DNA of 41,787 nt from Nostoc mirabile CHAB5784. GTDB taxonomy: Bacteria > Cyanobacteriota > Cyanobacteriia > Cyanobacteriales > Nostocaceae. The translations under genes and the position numbers were made by a program. The DNA lies in contig NZ_JAIVFS010000071.1 in the NCBI RefSeq assembly GCF_020829645.1, forward strand, positions 1 to 41,787, written 5' to 3'. The notes below the pieces were generated by a model. The model had not been told where the DNA came from, made no database searches, and saw only the letters and a list, made by a program, of their open reading frames with translations. Below, in pieces: positions 33,659 through 40,733 of this stretch (its first letter is position 1; the number at the start of each line of letters is the position of its first letter).

Positions 33659-33968
33659 TACTGTATGTCTCCATTTTTTGTTGAACTTGTTGACCGATGT
33701 AACGATAAATACCGTAGATGCCGATGAACGAAAACATCAAAATAGCAAAAGCTGCAATCACCCCTTGAGCCATTAAACCTCGCTGCATTAGCTCCTCAAC
33801 TCTATTGGCGTTGTTTGATCGCACTCTCGACTCATCAATAAGTTGCTGGACGATTAGGAATTCCTCGTTGGTGAGGTTTTTTAATGTCAGCCCCGACAGA
33901 TTCAACTCGCCGTCCTTCTTCAGGTGAATATTCAATGGTCTGTGACGAGTTTCTTGTTGTTGCTCCAT
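33648..33968 (-). CDS. Single-pass membrane protein, unknown (ATPase cluster)
   Basis: 106 residues. The N-terminal soluble part (HLKKDGELNLSGLTLKNLTNEEFLIVQQLIDE) is followed by one membrane helix (GVIAAFAILMFSFIGIYGIY) and a short basic tail. The start ATG overlaps the 3' half of the small frame upstream by about 130 bases. Confidence 0.65.
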   Translation of the reverse strand: MEQQQETRHRPLNIHLKKDGELNLSGLTLKNLTNEEFLIVQQLIDESRVRSNNANRVEELMQRGLMAQGVIAAFAILMFSFIGIYGIYRYIGQQVQQKMETYSNVR

Positions 33969-34047
33969 AGAATGCCACGCCTAATACAAGAGTTAATAGC
34001 AGCAGATTGAGTACTGCTGCTAATCCAGTGAATCTACTCGGCTGCAT
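33835..34047 (-). CDS. Small membrane protein overlapping its downstream neighbour
   Basis: ATG 34047 overlaps the stop of the upstream gene (ATGCAGCCGAGTAG), a usual coupling arrangement. The N-terminal helix LAAVLNLLLLTLVLGVAFYG looks real. The remaining 40 residues are polar and overlap the next gene in another phase. Either a true overlapping pair, or the helix once belonged in frame to the next gene and a frameshift separated them. Confidence 0.45.
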   Translation of the reverse strand: MQPSRFTGLAAVLNLLLLTLVLGVAFYGATTRNSSQTIEYSPEEGRRVESVGADIKKPHQRGIPNRPATY

Positions 34048-34564
34048 TTGTTGGGCTAATGCCGAAAATACCTGCAACGAGTTCGTTACCGATTGCACGA
34101 AAGGATTCTACGTCAGCTTCTTCCTCCATCGCTTTAGAGACAAACTTACTCACCACGTCCTTGGGAGCATTACGAATCGTTGATAACAACTGGTCTGCTT
34201 TATCAGTTGTATAAGCGTCAATCCCAACGTTGAGAACATCCTCCAAAGATTGAATTTCTTGATTTGAAACCTGGGATGCATGAGCGATCGCTCCTTGCAA
34301 TGGAGGAGCAGATTTACGGCGGGGTGAGTTTTTACCGAGTTTCCCGGACGTATTCTTGGATTTGCCATTGGTAGCCAGTTTCCCGGACGCTTGCCTAAGC
34401 TCAAGAATCTGAATAGCGATCGCTTGGGCTTGTTGATCAGTCAATTGGTCAATGTCAGCGTCAACTTGGGCGCAGAGTTGAAGGACTTCATCATCAGTGA
34501 CTTCTATATTGTAGGGTTGAAGGAATTGTTGAATTTTTTCCACAATATGCTTCCATTTATGCAA
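34034..34564 (-). CDS. First gene of the ATPase cluster, unknown cytoplasmic protein
   Basis: 176 residues, TTG start at 34564. N-terminal helical domain (HIVEKIQQFLQPYNIEVTDD), Ser/Lys-rich basic linker (GKSKNTSGKLGKNSPRRKS), C-terminal acidic helical domain. It leads the minus-strand cluster 34.6-30.5 kb. The linker suggests a nucleic-acid or membrane contact. No family recognised. Confidence 0.65.
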   Translation of the reverse strand: MHKWKHIVEKIQQFLQPYNIEVTDDEVLQLCAQVDADIDQLTDQQAQAIAIQILELRQASGKLATNGKSKNTSGKLGKNSPRRKSAPPLQGAIAHASQVSNQEIQSLEDVLNVGIDAYTTDKADQLLSTIRNAPKDVVSKFVSKAMEEEADVESFRAIGNELVAGIFGISPTNAAE

Positions 34565-34576
34565 TTAATGGTGTTC

Positions 34577-34640
34577 TTTTAGCATCCATTTATTGGATAT
34601 AGCATTAAATTAGGAAATAGGACGCTAAAAAGTATAATAA
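34577..34640. promoter_or_regulatory. Divergent promoter/operator between the ATPase cluster and the small basic-protein gene
   Basis: TTTTAGC (34577-34583) faces GCTAAAA (34624-34630), and ATCCA-TTTAT-TGGAT (34584-34598) is a second dyad. TATAAT at 34633 is a good -10 box for the plus-strand gene. The arrangement fits repression of both directions by one protein, probably the plus-strand gene product. Confidence 0.45.
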
Positions 34641-34664
34641 TGTCATCTAATTGGCATCATAAAC

Positions 34665-34985
34665 ATGGCAGACAAACGCGACCGAAGATTTTCCGTTAAC
34701 CTTCCCTTAGTTAAGGAGATACGCCTGATTCTATGGGGACACACCAGAGGAGTAAGCAAAACTCGTATGGCAGAAGCAATTTTGATTGATCGGGTTTCTA
34801 GCGAAGGGAATTGGCGAGAAGTTTGTCAGGACTTGAAGCAAGAAGCGGCTATCAATCACTCTACGGTTAGTGAACTAGTTGCAGACATACTCAAAAACAA
34901 CGGCTTGAAAGACGTGTTCGATATCGAAACGGTAGATTGGGAAACATTTTTAGTAGACGAATCAGCAATACCTACGGAGGAGTAA
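34665..34985 (+). CDS. Small basic protein, possible ribbon-helix-helix/helix-turn-helix regulator
   Basis: 106 residues. The N-terminus DKRDRRFSVNLPLVKEIRLI (beta strand then helix, basic) is compatible with an RHH-type DNA-binding unit. The helical middle INHSTVSELVADILKNNGL resembles a helix-turn-helix, and the tail is acidic. It is divergent from the ATPase cluster over a dyad-rich region, the usual place for an autoregulator. Assignment is inferential. Confidence 0.55.
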   Translation: MADKRDRRFSVNLPLVKEIRLILWGHTRGVSKTRMAEAILIDRVSSEGNWREVCQDLKQEAAINHSTVSELVADILKNNGLKDVFDIETVDWETFLVDESAIPTEE

Positions 34986-34989
34986 ATAT

Positions 34990-35023
34990 AAGGGGGAAAG
35001 GGGAAAGGGGAAGGGGGAAGGGA
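34990..35023. repeat. Polypurine tract, left arm
   Basis: AAGGGGG-type heptads; the inverse occurs at 35655-35692, so the two bracket the four-helix-bundle gene in inverted orientation. Confidence 0.7.
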
Positions 35024-35032
35024 AAATGCTTT

Positions 35033-35182
35033 TTACTTTATCGATTGATTTATAGCTTGAATTTGAGTAAAAAGCATACGACTCAACTCCACAGTTTGGT
35101 TATACAGTTGGTCGTAAGTTGGTCTTTCTAACAATACCTTCGCCAATTTACGAGGCTGAGTTGATATATTAACGTCCTGTTC
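35033..35182 (-). pseudogene. Fragment, possibly four-helix-bundle C-terminus
   Basis: 50 codons open from TGA to TAA with no ATG start. The end RPTYDQLYNQTVELSRMLFT..IQAIN has the LY...ELSRML pattern seen at the C-termini of four-helix-bundle (23S rRNA intervening-sequence) proteins. It lies downstream of the N-terminal portion at 35306-35656, on the same strand, so the two might be parts of one gene broken by about 125 bp. Speculative. Confidence 0.35.
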
Positions 35183-35305
35183 TCAAAGGTTTGGCAAAAA
35201 CAATAAGTCCTAAAAATTCCTTCAAGGTTTCCCACAAGCATTTTTTAATGTATTGCCCGCAGTATCAAGGGTTTGAGCTTACAAGATAGCTTGGAAGCTA
35301 AACGC

Positions 35306-35656
35306 TTATGTATGAGTCATTTTGCCATTTTTGCCGAAATTTTTACAGGCTCTTATTTTGGCAAAGGTATTGTCTAAATATCCAACTTCCAATGCAACTC
35401 TTAAAAGGCTACGAACCTCTCCTGCTGAACCCTTAGCAATATTAAGAAAATTCACGTATTCTTTACGAGAATATCGCTCAAACCCCTCAGCAATATTTGT
35501 TGGTATTGAAACTGATGCTCTTCTCAACTGATCTCTTAATCCAAAATCCCTACTTAATTCACCATCCTTAGTCAAAATGTATACTTGTTTAACTAACTCA
35601 ATTCCTTTCTGCCATACTCTTAAATCTTCAAAACTTTCAATTCTCTTCTTTTCCAT
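35306..35656 (-). CDS. Four-helix-bundle protein (23S rRNA intervening-sequence type), altered C-terminus
   Basis: 116 residues. IESFEDLRVWQKGIELVKQVYILT, LRDQLRRASVSIPTNIAEGF and KEYVNFLNIAKGSAGEVRSLLRVALEVGYLD are the signature blocks of this small family. The GFERYSRKEYVNFL segment is intact. After VGYLDNTF the sequence (KIRACKNFGKNGKMTHT) does not look like the normal last helix, suggesting a frameshift or insertion near 35350. Such proteins are coded within rRNA intervening sequences, retroelements and intergenic spots. Confidence 0.85.
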   Translation of the reverse strand: MEKKRIESFEDLRVWQKGIELVKQVYILTKDGELSRDFGLRDQLRRASVSIPTNIAEGFERYSRKEYVNFLNIAKGSAGEVRSLLRVALEVGYLDNTFAKIRACKNFGKNGKMTHT

Positions 35657-35692
35657 TCCTTTCCCCCTTACCCTTTCCCCTTTCCCTTTATT
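35655..35692. repeat. Polypyrimidine tract, right arm
   Basis: CCTTTCCCCC-type heptads, inverted relative to 34990-35023. It supplies the ribosome-binding purines for the minus-strand four-helix-bundle gene. Confidence 0.7.
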
Positions 35693-35695
35693 ATT

Positions 35696-36145
35696 ATGGA
35701 AAAATATCCTTTAGACTGGCTAAAAACTTCTTGTGAGCAAGTCTATTGCCATCCCATAGCAGAGCGTACTTGGCGCAAATGGTTAAGGCTGTGCCAAGTT
35801 CCACAGTACGCTAGGGAAGTGGTAAAGGAACAAGCTATGTGGCTATTGACTTTAGCTTACATGAAGAAGTTAGAGCCGAATAAAAAATTCACCCTGTTTC
35901 AAATTAAGTTTAAACTCTCAGGAAATCCATTTGCCGAATTGCATCTAGCTGAAGCAATTTATAACGCTTGTTACACCAACGCAGTTGGAAAGGACTTACC
36001 AGAAATCATTCTTAGAGTTACAGGTAAACAGGTAACAGTACGAACACTTTACCGTTGGGCACGAAAACAGCAAGTTACTTTCAAAGCTTCTAAACGTTTA
36101 AGTCGCCCAGAAGTTGAGCAATGGATACGATGGGCTGCGGCTTGA
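35696..36145 (+). CDS. Helix-turn-helix-type protein, unknown
   Basis: 149 residues. The N-terminal part (HPIAERTWRKWLRLCQVPQYA) looks like a MerR/excisionase-like winged helix. A second such element is at the C-terminus (ITG..QVTVRTLYRWARKQQV..ASKRLSRPEVEQWI). The double DNA-binding arrangement, the position beside an iteron-like noncoding region and the terminator after it would fit a plasmid replication or copy-control protein, but no Rep family was recognised. Confidence 0.65.
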   Translation: MEKYPLDWLKTSCEQVYCHPIAERTWRKWLRLCQVPQYAREVVKEQAMWLLTLAYMKKLEPNKKFTLFQIKFKLSGNPFAELHLAEAIYNACYTNAVGKDLPEIILRVTGKQVTVRTLYRWARKQQVTFKASKRLSRPEVEQWIRWAAA

Positions 36146-36162
36146 ATTCAAAAAATACCTTG

Positions 36163-36187
36163 GGGGCGAATGTTGCCCCTTTTTTAT
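36163..36187 (+). terminator. Terminator of the helix-turn-helix gene
   Basis: GGGGC/GCCCC stem with GAATGTT loop followed by TTTTTT, 18 bases after the stop codon. Confidence 0.8.
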
Positions 36188-36189
36188 TT

Positions 36190-36530
36190 TCTTTTTTCAA
36201 ATGCCGCAAATCAGGTGTGCCGTGACATTTTAAAATGCCCAAAACCCCTATTCTCTCGTTGTGACATCGGGCCGCTTTTTCTGAAACCCTTATATTTCTA
36301 GTGTCACAGCCACTATTTTCTGAAACTCTCTCCCTGCAATAATTAGAGCCATTTTTCTCCCTTTTTTGACCGCTTTCCGTGCCGCTTTTCTTTTTAAACT
36401 TGATTTTTTAGCGGTTAAAAATGCCTCAAATCCAGTTGGGGTAAATATTAGAGATGTCACAACTCAAAGCGGCACACTTGGTCAGATTTTGAGAAAAACG
36501 AGCTTTTGGGGCTTTTTTTATTAAAGGCCG
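36190..36530. other. Noncoding repeat block, possible plasmid origin
   Basis: About 340 bases, AT-rich, no gene. The motif TGTGACAT (or TGTGACAC) occurs four times, twice forward (about 36228 as CGTGACAT, 36262) and twice inverted (about 36301, 36456). GTGCCGCTTT/GACCGCTTT occurs at about 36274, 36369, 36379 and inverted at 36469. TTTCTGAAAC occurs twice (36280, 36318). Short direct and inverted repeats of this density, next to a DNA-binding protein gene, are the layout of iteron origins. Confidence 0.4.
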
Positions 36531-36535
36531 ATTTT

Positions 36536-36847
36536 TCAGAGCGCCTCTAACTGCTGTGTCAAGTTCTCAATCTTGCGTCGGCAAAAGTCAATCTCACCTT
36601 CTATTTCCAAACGCAACTCTTGAGCAGGTGGTAATTGAACCCCAAATTCCGAAATATATTCGACCTGTTCATCTTCAGCGCTAACTAATATCGCATATCG
36701 CCATGAACCGTCTCGTTCAGGAACTACCAAGTTTTCAAATAGACAATACTGAACCCCTACAATCATCCCTTGCTTGGTTCTTTGTCCTAACGAGTATTTT
36801 GGTGATGTCCAGTGATTCGGGATAGTAATGATTTTTGAGGCTTCCAT
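36536..36847 (-). CDS. Small protein, unknown
   Basis: 103 residues, AGGAGC six bases before ATG 36847. The N-terminal half looks beta-rich (QGMIVGVQYCLFENLVVPE, SWRYAILVSAE), followed by a C-terminal coiled coil (ELRLEIEGEIDFCRRKIENLTQQLEAL). Last gene of a long minus-strand run. No family recognised. Confidence 0.65.
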   Translation of the reverse strand: MEASKIITIPNHWTSPKYSLGQRTKQGMIVGVQYCLFENLVVPERDGSWRYAILVSAEDEQVEYISEFGVQLPPAQELRLEIEGEIDFCRRKIENLTQQLEAL

Positions 36848-36857
36848 GCGATTGCTC

Positions 36858-36971
36858 CTATCTTTGTTTTGACTGTGTTTGTACTACTCGCTGTTGCCTT
36901 TTCTCTACTAAAACCTGACCAATACATCCCCCAGTACCCAGCCCAAACATTCCTGTACCAATCATGTACAT
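36858..36971 (-). CDS. Tiny membrane-type peptide, unknown
   Basis: 37 residues: MYMIGTGMFGLGTGGCIGQV then a basic tail (EKRQQRVVQTQSKQR). Glycine-rich hydrophobic segment; its stop is 10 bases before the start of the next gene. Plausible because of the tight spacing, but short. Confidence 0.4.
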   Translation of the reverse strand: MYMIGTGMFGLGTGGCIGQVLVEKRQQRVVQTQSKQR

Positions 36972-36984
36972 TGTATTTTTGCCT

Positions 36985-37056
36985 TCATATTTGCACTCCA
37001 ATGTATCCGCACTCCCAAGTAAAATCAGCCTCACATCGCTGGCACTGACATTTCAT
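36985..37056 (-). CDS. Tiny Cys-rich peptide, possible zinc knuckle
   Basis: 23 residues, MKCQCQRCEADFTWECGYIG..., with three Cys in CxCxxC spacing and a fourth 8 residues on, plus an aromatic, as in zinc ribbons. It may be a real peptide or the remnant of a longer one. Confidence 0.35.
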   Translation of the reverse strand: MKCQCQRCEADFTWECGYIGVQI

Positions 37057-37166
37057 TGGACGAACTTCAACGAATTGTCTGATTAACTGAATTGAATTAA
37101 AAAGTCTATAATTCATACTTTGTTACTAGTTCAGGACGTTCAGAACTACCCAACAAGCGTGTATTT

Positions 37167-37406
37167 TCAATTTATTGCTCTATGTCCAGATTCTCCTTGT
37201 TGATTAAATTGCTCCACGTCATCAATTGCATCTACTATTTCTCCCAAAACATTGAATGCATCATTTAACACCACATCATTTGATGTAGAAAAGTACTCGG
37301 ACGATTGAAGCCTGCGATAATCCTTACTACTCCCCACAAGCTGCAACGTATATTGACAACCCTGCAATATAGTCCGAATCTCTGCTGTGGTTAATCTGAT
37401 TTCCAT
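37167..37406 (-). CDS. Small helical protein, unknown
   Basis: 79 residues with AGGGAGAG upstream of ATG 37406. MEIRLTTAEIRTILQGCQYTLQLVGSS then an acidic helix (ILNAFNVLGEIVDAIDDVEQF-like). Fourteen bases from the previous gene; same operon. No family recognised. Confidence 0.6.
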   Translation of the reverse strand: MEIRLTTAEIRTILQGCQYTLQLVGSSKDYRRLQSSEYFSTSNDVVLNDAFNVLGEIVDAIDDVEQFNQQGESGHRAIN

Positions 37407-37420
37407 TGCTGTTTCTCTCC

Positions 37421-37759
37421 CTAAAATTTATCTCGTTGAATACTGAAACTTGCTCCGACTAAAGAACTGCCTAAGAAGGCAGAAAAACTTACCAGCATTA
37501 CACCCAAGCAAATACTTTTCTGCTGCTGCCAACCAGAGATGATGATGTTGGGGTTAGCATTTGTCTCGATAATCTCCAGCCCCCAGCACCCCATTGCCCC
37601 AACTCCTGTAAAGCCAGTCAAGAGCAGAGAGGCGATTGCAGTTGTTTCTATGGTGCGGTCAATAAAAATTTTGGGGTTGAATCTTCTCCTAGTACGGCGG
37701 CGAAGAACCAATTTACTCTTGTGGTCTAATTGGTAAACAACTTGTTTGTGGTTAGTCAT
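37421..37759 (-). CDS. Two-helix membrane protein, unknown
   Basis: 112 residues. Basic N-terminus (KLVLRRRTRRRFNPK), then IASLLLTGFTGVGAMGCWGLE and CLGVMLVSFSAFLGSSLVGA. The TAATG stop/start overlap with the upstream gene shows translational coupling. Unknown function. Confidence 0.65.
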   Translation of the reverse strand: MTNHKQVVYQLDHKSKLVLRRRTRRRFNPKIFIDRTIETTAIASLLLTGFTGVGAMGCWGLEIIETNANPNIIISGWQQQKSICLGVMLVSFSAFLGSSLVGASFSIQRDKF

Positions 37760-37956
37760 TAGACATTCTCCAATTCAATAAAAAACCCTGCACCAGTATT
37801 CTTAATCTTTACTTTTCTTTGATTGACCAACATTTGAATCACACTAAGACTGAAGTTGATATGACACAATCGTGCGCTACCCCCACAATGACGGAGATAC
37901 TGTAGGCACAATGAGGAATGGTCAGTAGGGGCGGGATGAGTAGATTTTCTCGGCAT
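37759..37956 (-). CDS. Small protein with winged-helix-like end, unknown
   Basis: Start taken at ATG 37956 (MPRKSTHPAPTDHSSLCLQY), which avoids the overlap with the next gene that the longer frame (to 38043) would need. LRHCGGSARLCHINFSLSVIQMLVNQRKVKIKNTGAGFFIELE resembles a winged helix: helices, then a beta wing. Possibly a DNA-binding protein. Confidence 0.5.
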   Translation of the reverse strand: MPRKSTHPAPTDHSSLCLQYLRHCGGSARLCHINFSLSVIQMLVNQRKVKIKNTGAGFFIELENV

Positions 37957-37964
37957 AATCTTGG

Positions 37965-38159
37965 CTATGACTCTACGATTTTGAGATGATGTGAATTGAA
38001 AAAAATTCCCTGGCCAGGTTGCATATCTGGGAAATGAACACAAACCATTCCATGTCCTGAATATTGGATGACTGTACCTGTTTGCCCTAACCTTGGGTCT
38101 TTTTCTGTCAGTGCTTTAATGACTTTGACAACTGAATTAATTGGTGGGAGATTGGACAT
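37965..38159 (-). CDS. Small beta-barrel-like (KOW/SH3-type) protein, unknown
   Basis: 64 residues, AAAGGA before ATG 38159. SVVKVIKALTEKDPRLGQTGTVIQYSG.GMVCVHFPD has the strand-turn pattern of small SH3-like or KOW barrels that bind nucleic acid. No firm family. Confidence 0.6.
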   Translation of the reverse strand: MSNLPPINSVVKVIKALTEKDPRLGQTGTVIQYSGHGMVCVHFPDMQPGQGIFFNSHHLKIVES

Positions 38160-38191
38160 TTTTAATCCTTTAAGGAACAGCCTATTATTGA

Positions 38192-38509
38192 TTAGTAATT
38201 AGAGTTTTCGCCGATACCATATTGCCATTTTAGAAAACTGACGGGAGTACAAATTTCTTGCCAATCACAAGATCCTATTGGCGCATTCCAGTCATATCGG
38301 TATTCCTCTCCAAAATACCCCAGTCCCCAATGCCAATCGTCATATTCCGGCTGTGACTCCCATCCAAACCAGAGAGCAACATTTACTTTAATCAGATAGA
38401 AGAACTTAATCATCCATCCGCCATCATAATCAGAAATAAAATCGTAAAACTCTCCTAGAAAGCGTTCATTTGTTAATGCAATTAAATCCATTCTTGACCA
38501 AAGATTCAT
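38192..38509 (-). CDS. Aromatic-rich protein, unknown
   Basis: 105 residues, very rich in Trp, Tyr and Phe (WFGWESQPEYDDWHWGLGYFGEE) and acidic. ATG 38509 with a weak GAGAAAAAG site. No family recognised, but the composition and operon position suggest a genuine gene. Confidence 0.6.
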   Translation of the reverse strand: MNLWSRMDLIALTNERFLGEFYDFISDYDGGWMIKFFYLIKVNVALWFGWESQPEYDDWHWGLGYFGEEYRYDWNAPIGSCDWQEICTPVSFLKWQYGIGENSNY

Positions 38510-38548
38510 CTTTTTCTCTACCCCTAGTTTGAAGTATGATTTCTCTTC

Positions 38549-39310
38549 TCAATTAAGTTCAGGCAATTGTGCAAGCGCTCCCTCCATCCAGTCGCTGATT
38601 GCTGTTGTTTCATCTACCCCTCGCGCTACAGCGTCAACTACATGCTTTTGATAAGAATTAGTAACATGATTTGGATGTTCAAACTTATTACCAGCCCAAG
38701 CCAAACACATAGTTTTCACTAGTTCATCAATTTGAAGAGAATCAAGCTCACTTGGACTCGTAACATTTCGGGAATGCAGCCACTCTTTGACTAAATCGAG
38801 TGGATAATTTAAAAGTGTACGAACTTCTTTGACTCGCAAATCTTTTGGGTTAATTGATGGCGGAGTTACAGCTTGTTTTGTTGGCTGAATCCTAGACTGT
38901 TGATTCTCTTTGCGAGGTCTAATATTATTCTGCGGTTGTTCAGTCTTTTTAGGAGTAGCAGTGGCTTCAGCATCATTGTGTTCATCAGCCGTGACTGATA
39001 AAATTGCACAAACGGCATAACGACGCGCGTAGGTTAATGCTGCACCAAACTTTTGAGAGTCAGCAATCTCAGGTAAAGGATAGGTGCTGGTGATGCGCTC
39101 TCCAGACTCATGAAACAAATGAGTTTGCAGTGTTGTTTTACCTTCACAGATTTCAGTAGTTTGAATTATTACTAATCCATGTTTACCCAATGCAGGAGTG
39201 ACAGCATCTAATGTTGCATATTTGCGTTTATAGTGAGGATTAGTACCGTCTTTTTGAATCGGATTAAACTCTGACTTTGCCTTGATTAAAGCTTTGATTA
39301 ATTCTTGCAT
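38549..39310 (-). CDS. ERF family single-strand-annealing recombination protein
   Basis: 253 residues, AGGAG eight bases before ATG 39310. The ERF core is KALIKAKSEFNPIQKDGTNPHYKRKYATLDAVTPALGKHGLVI then HLFHESGERITSTYPLPEIADSQKFGAALTYARRYAVCAILSVTADEHNDAE. A Pro/Gln-rich linker and a separate C-terminal domain (DLVKEWLHSRNVTSPSELDS...) follow. ERF/RecT/Red-beta-like proteins anneal complementary strands in phage and plasmid recombination. It is the only clearly recognised gene in this operon. Confidence 0.93.
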   Translation of the reverse strand: MQELIKALIKAKSEFNPIQKDGTNPHYKRKYATLDAVTPALGKHGLVIIQTTEICEGKTTLQTHLFHESGERITSTYPLPEIADSQKFGAALTYARRYAVCAILSVTADEHNDAEATATPKKTEQPQNNIRPRKENQQSRIQPTKQAVTPPSINPKDLRVKEVRTLLNYPLDLVKEWLHSRNVTSPSELDSLQIDELVKTMCLAWAGNKFEHPNHVTNSYQKHVVDAVARGVDETTAISDWMEGALAQLPELN

Positions 39311-39328
39311 TGTCCGGCTCCTCTCACC

Positions 39329-39589
39329 TTACCAATCATTTTCGTTGACATCATCGGACACTTTTTTGCTAGATTTAGCCTTAGTAATTTGAAACTCTGA
39401 GGCTTTTAGCACAGGCATTGCCGCTTGTTTTACTGAAGCTTTGGCTTGCAGATAGAGGAATTGTGTCACTCCATCAGCGTCTTCCCCATCTTCCACTTGC
39501 GCCCATAAAGAACAACCTAGTTCCAGTGATTCGTAGTCGCCAAGATTGAATTTTCTGGAGTAGCTAACAGATACAGTTGTGAATTTCAT
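39329..39589 (-). CDS. Small protein linked to ERF, unknown
   Basis: 86 residues. A beta-rich start (KFTTVSVSYSRKFNLGDYESLELGCSLWAQVEDGEDADG), then a helix and Lys/Ser tail. Eighteen bases from ERF, so probably co-expressed. It could be an accessory DNA-binding protein; this kind of small protein is common beside ERF on cyanobacterial plasmids, from memory. Confidence 0.65.
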   Translation of the reverse strand: MKFTTVSVSYSRKFNLGDYESLELGCSLWAQVEDGEDADGVTQFLYLQAKASVKQAAMPVLKASEFQITKAKSSKKVSDDVNENDW

Positions 39590-39645
39590 AAGATATCGGG
39601 TTTGCTAAATATTGGTTTTCAATTTTGTTCGTTAGTATCAACCAT

Positions 39646-39846
39646 TTAAATACTGAGTTTTTGACATAAATCTCCAGCTTTTACACCAACAACTCCTGGT
39701 TGAATTTCAGTAGATAATTCCTCAATGATTGAATGAAAGCTAGGGTCTTCATCATTAATTTCAACCTCAATCAAACCTGCTTTATTCGATACAATAGTTG
39801 CCCAACTTGGTAAAGCTTGAGGAATACTTGTTGCGTAGAGTTTCAT
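39646..39846 (-). CDS. Small protein, unknown
   Basis: 66 residues, MKLYATSIPQALPSWATIVSNKAG..., acidic C-terminus. Overlaps the upstream gene's stop by four bases (ATGA), a coupled pair. Confidence 0.55.
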   Translation of the reverse strand: MKLYATSIPQALPSWATIVSNKAGLIEVEINDEDPSFHSIIEELSTEIQPGVVGVKAGDLCQKLSI

Positions 39847-40058
39847 ACTTCTGATTCCTGATTAAACTTGATTTCAACGATTTCTTCCACACAACCCATT
39901 GCCTCACCCAAGTAATGCAGGACATCGCCCAAATGAGTTGCTGCTTCTGAATCAATCTTTTTATCAGCAATCAACAAAAGCCAGTTTTCGTTTTGGGCAA
40001 TCGCCTGAATATTTACGTAGCATGAGTTGAATTGCTTCAGTATTTCTATCGGTTCCAT
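39843..40058 (-). CDS. Small helical protein, unknown
   Basis: 71 residues, MEPIEILKQFNSCYVNIQAIA... acidic and helical; overlaps the downstream gene by ATGA. No family recognised. Confidence 0.55.
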   Translation of the reverse strand: MEPIEILKQFNSCYVNIQAIAQNENWLLLIADKKIDSEAATHLGDVLHYLGEAMGCVEEIVEIKFNQESEV

Positions 40059-40149
40059 TGGTTTATCCGATGAGTTGTGTTGTTCTATTTGGATAAAATT
40101 TAAGTTTGCTCCTTCCTAATAGGTGGGTCTATCCTGCCCACCCGTTTCC

Positions 40150-40601
40150 TTACACTGCAACCAAATACTTCGCTTGTGGAACGTATTTCTTTAACCGTTC
40201 CCACTCCTCACTCGTCAGTGCATCGAATTCTTTATCGAGTAATTCCTCTTCTGTGAGCGGTTGCTCTGTAGCCGTTCTTGATATCTTTGCCACCGTCATA
40301 AATTCATCCAACCCGACTGCTGCATCTACAGCCTGGGCGTATCGAATCTTATCTTATCTATAGCATTCGACCAGTGGGTAATATGCTGAAATATCACCCC
40401 AATCATCGAATCAGCTTTGTAAACACGATAGTTTCTGGGGCAAGCTCCGTTAACGTAAACCAGGTTGTATCCACGGATTTCCATGACCTCTGCGTTGGGG
40501 TCGGTTGGAGGTAACAGAATTTTCTCTCTTGGATCATCCGACTGGGCTTTTTGAAGAGGAAATGTGGTAATCATATTCTGTGCCATGATTTGAATTGTCA
40601 T
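40150..40601 (-). pseudogene. Unknown protein disrupted by a 5-bp tandem duplication
   Basis: Start at ATG 40601 or 40586. The first frame ends THWSNAIDKIRFDTPRL at 40326. The adjacent frame from KIRYAQAVDAAVGLDEFMTVAK runs on to WERLKKYVPQAKYLVAV (stop 40150). The junction contains GATAAGATAAGATTCG, and deleting one GATAA unit joins both halves as DKIRYAQAV. The product would be about 149 residues, acidic. Family not recognised. Confidence 0.75.
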
Positions 40602-40615
40602 AAATTTCGTTGTAG

Positions 40616-40653
40616 AGGCGATTGCTTTTGTCTTGGGGAAGCAATCGCCTTTT
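40616..40653. terminator. GGCGATTGCTT hairpin upstream of the broken gene
   Basis: AGGCGATTGCTT/AAGCAATCGCCT, a 12-bp stem with a 11-base loop, followed on the plus strand by TTTT. It lies 15 bases before the minus-strand ATG at 40601, so it may act as a leader attenuator or be a mobile hairpin. Confidence 0.5.
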
Positions 40654-40733
40654 CTCACTTCCAGAACTAGGGATTTATTACACTTCTGCATTCGCATCTG
40701 TAGCAGGTAGGAGAGTTTTCTACTGACAGTCAC

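Noticed and set aside
36505..36530. Terminator between the repeat block and the 36536 gene
   Set aside because: AGC-rich stem of only three to four pairs; too weak to list although T-rich sequence follows.
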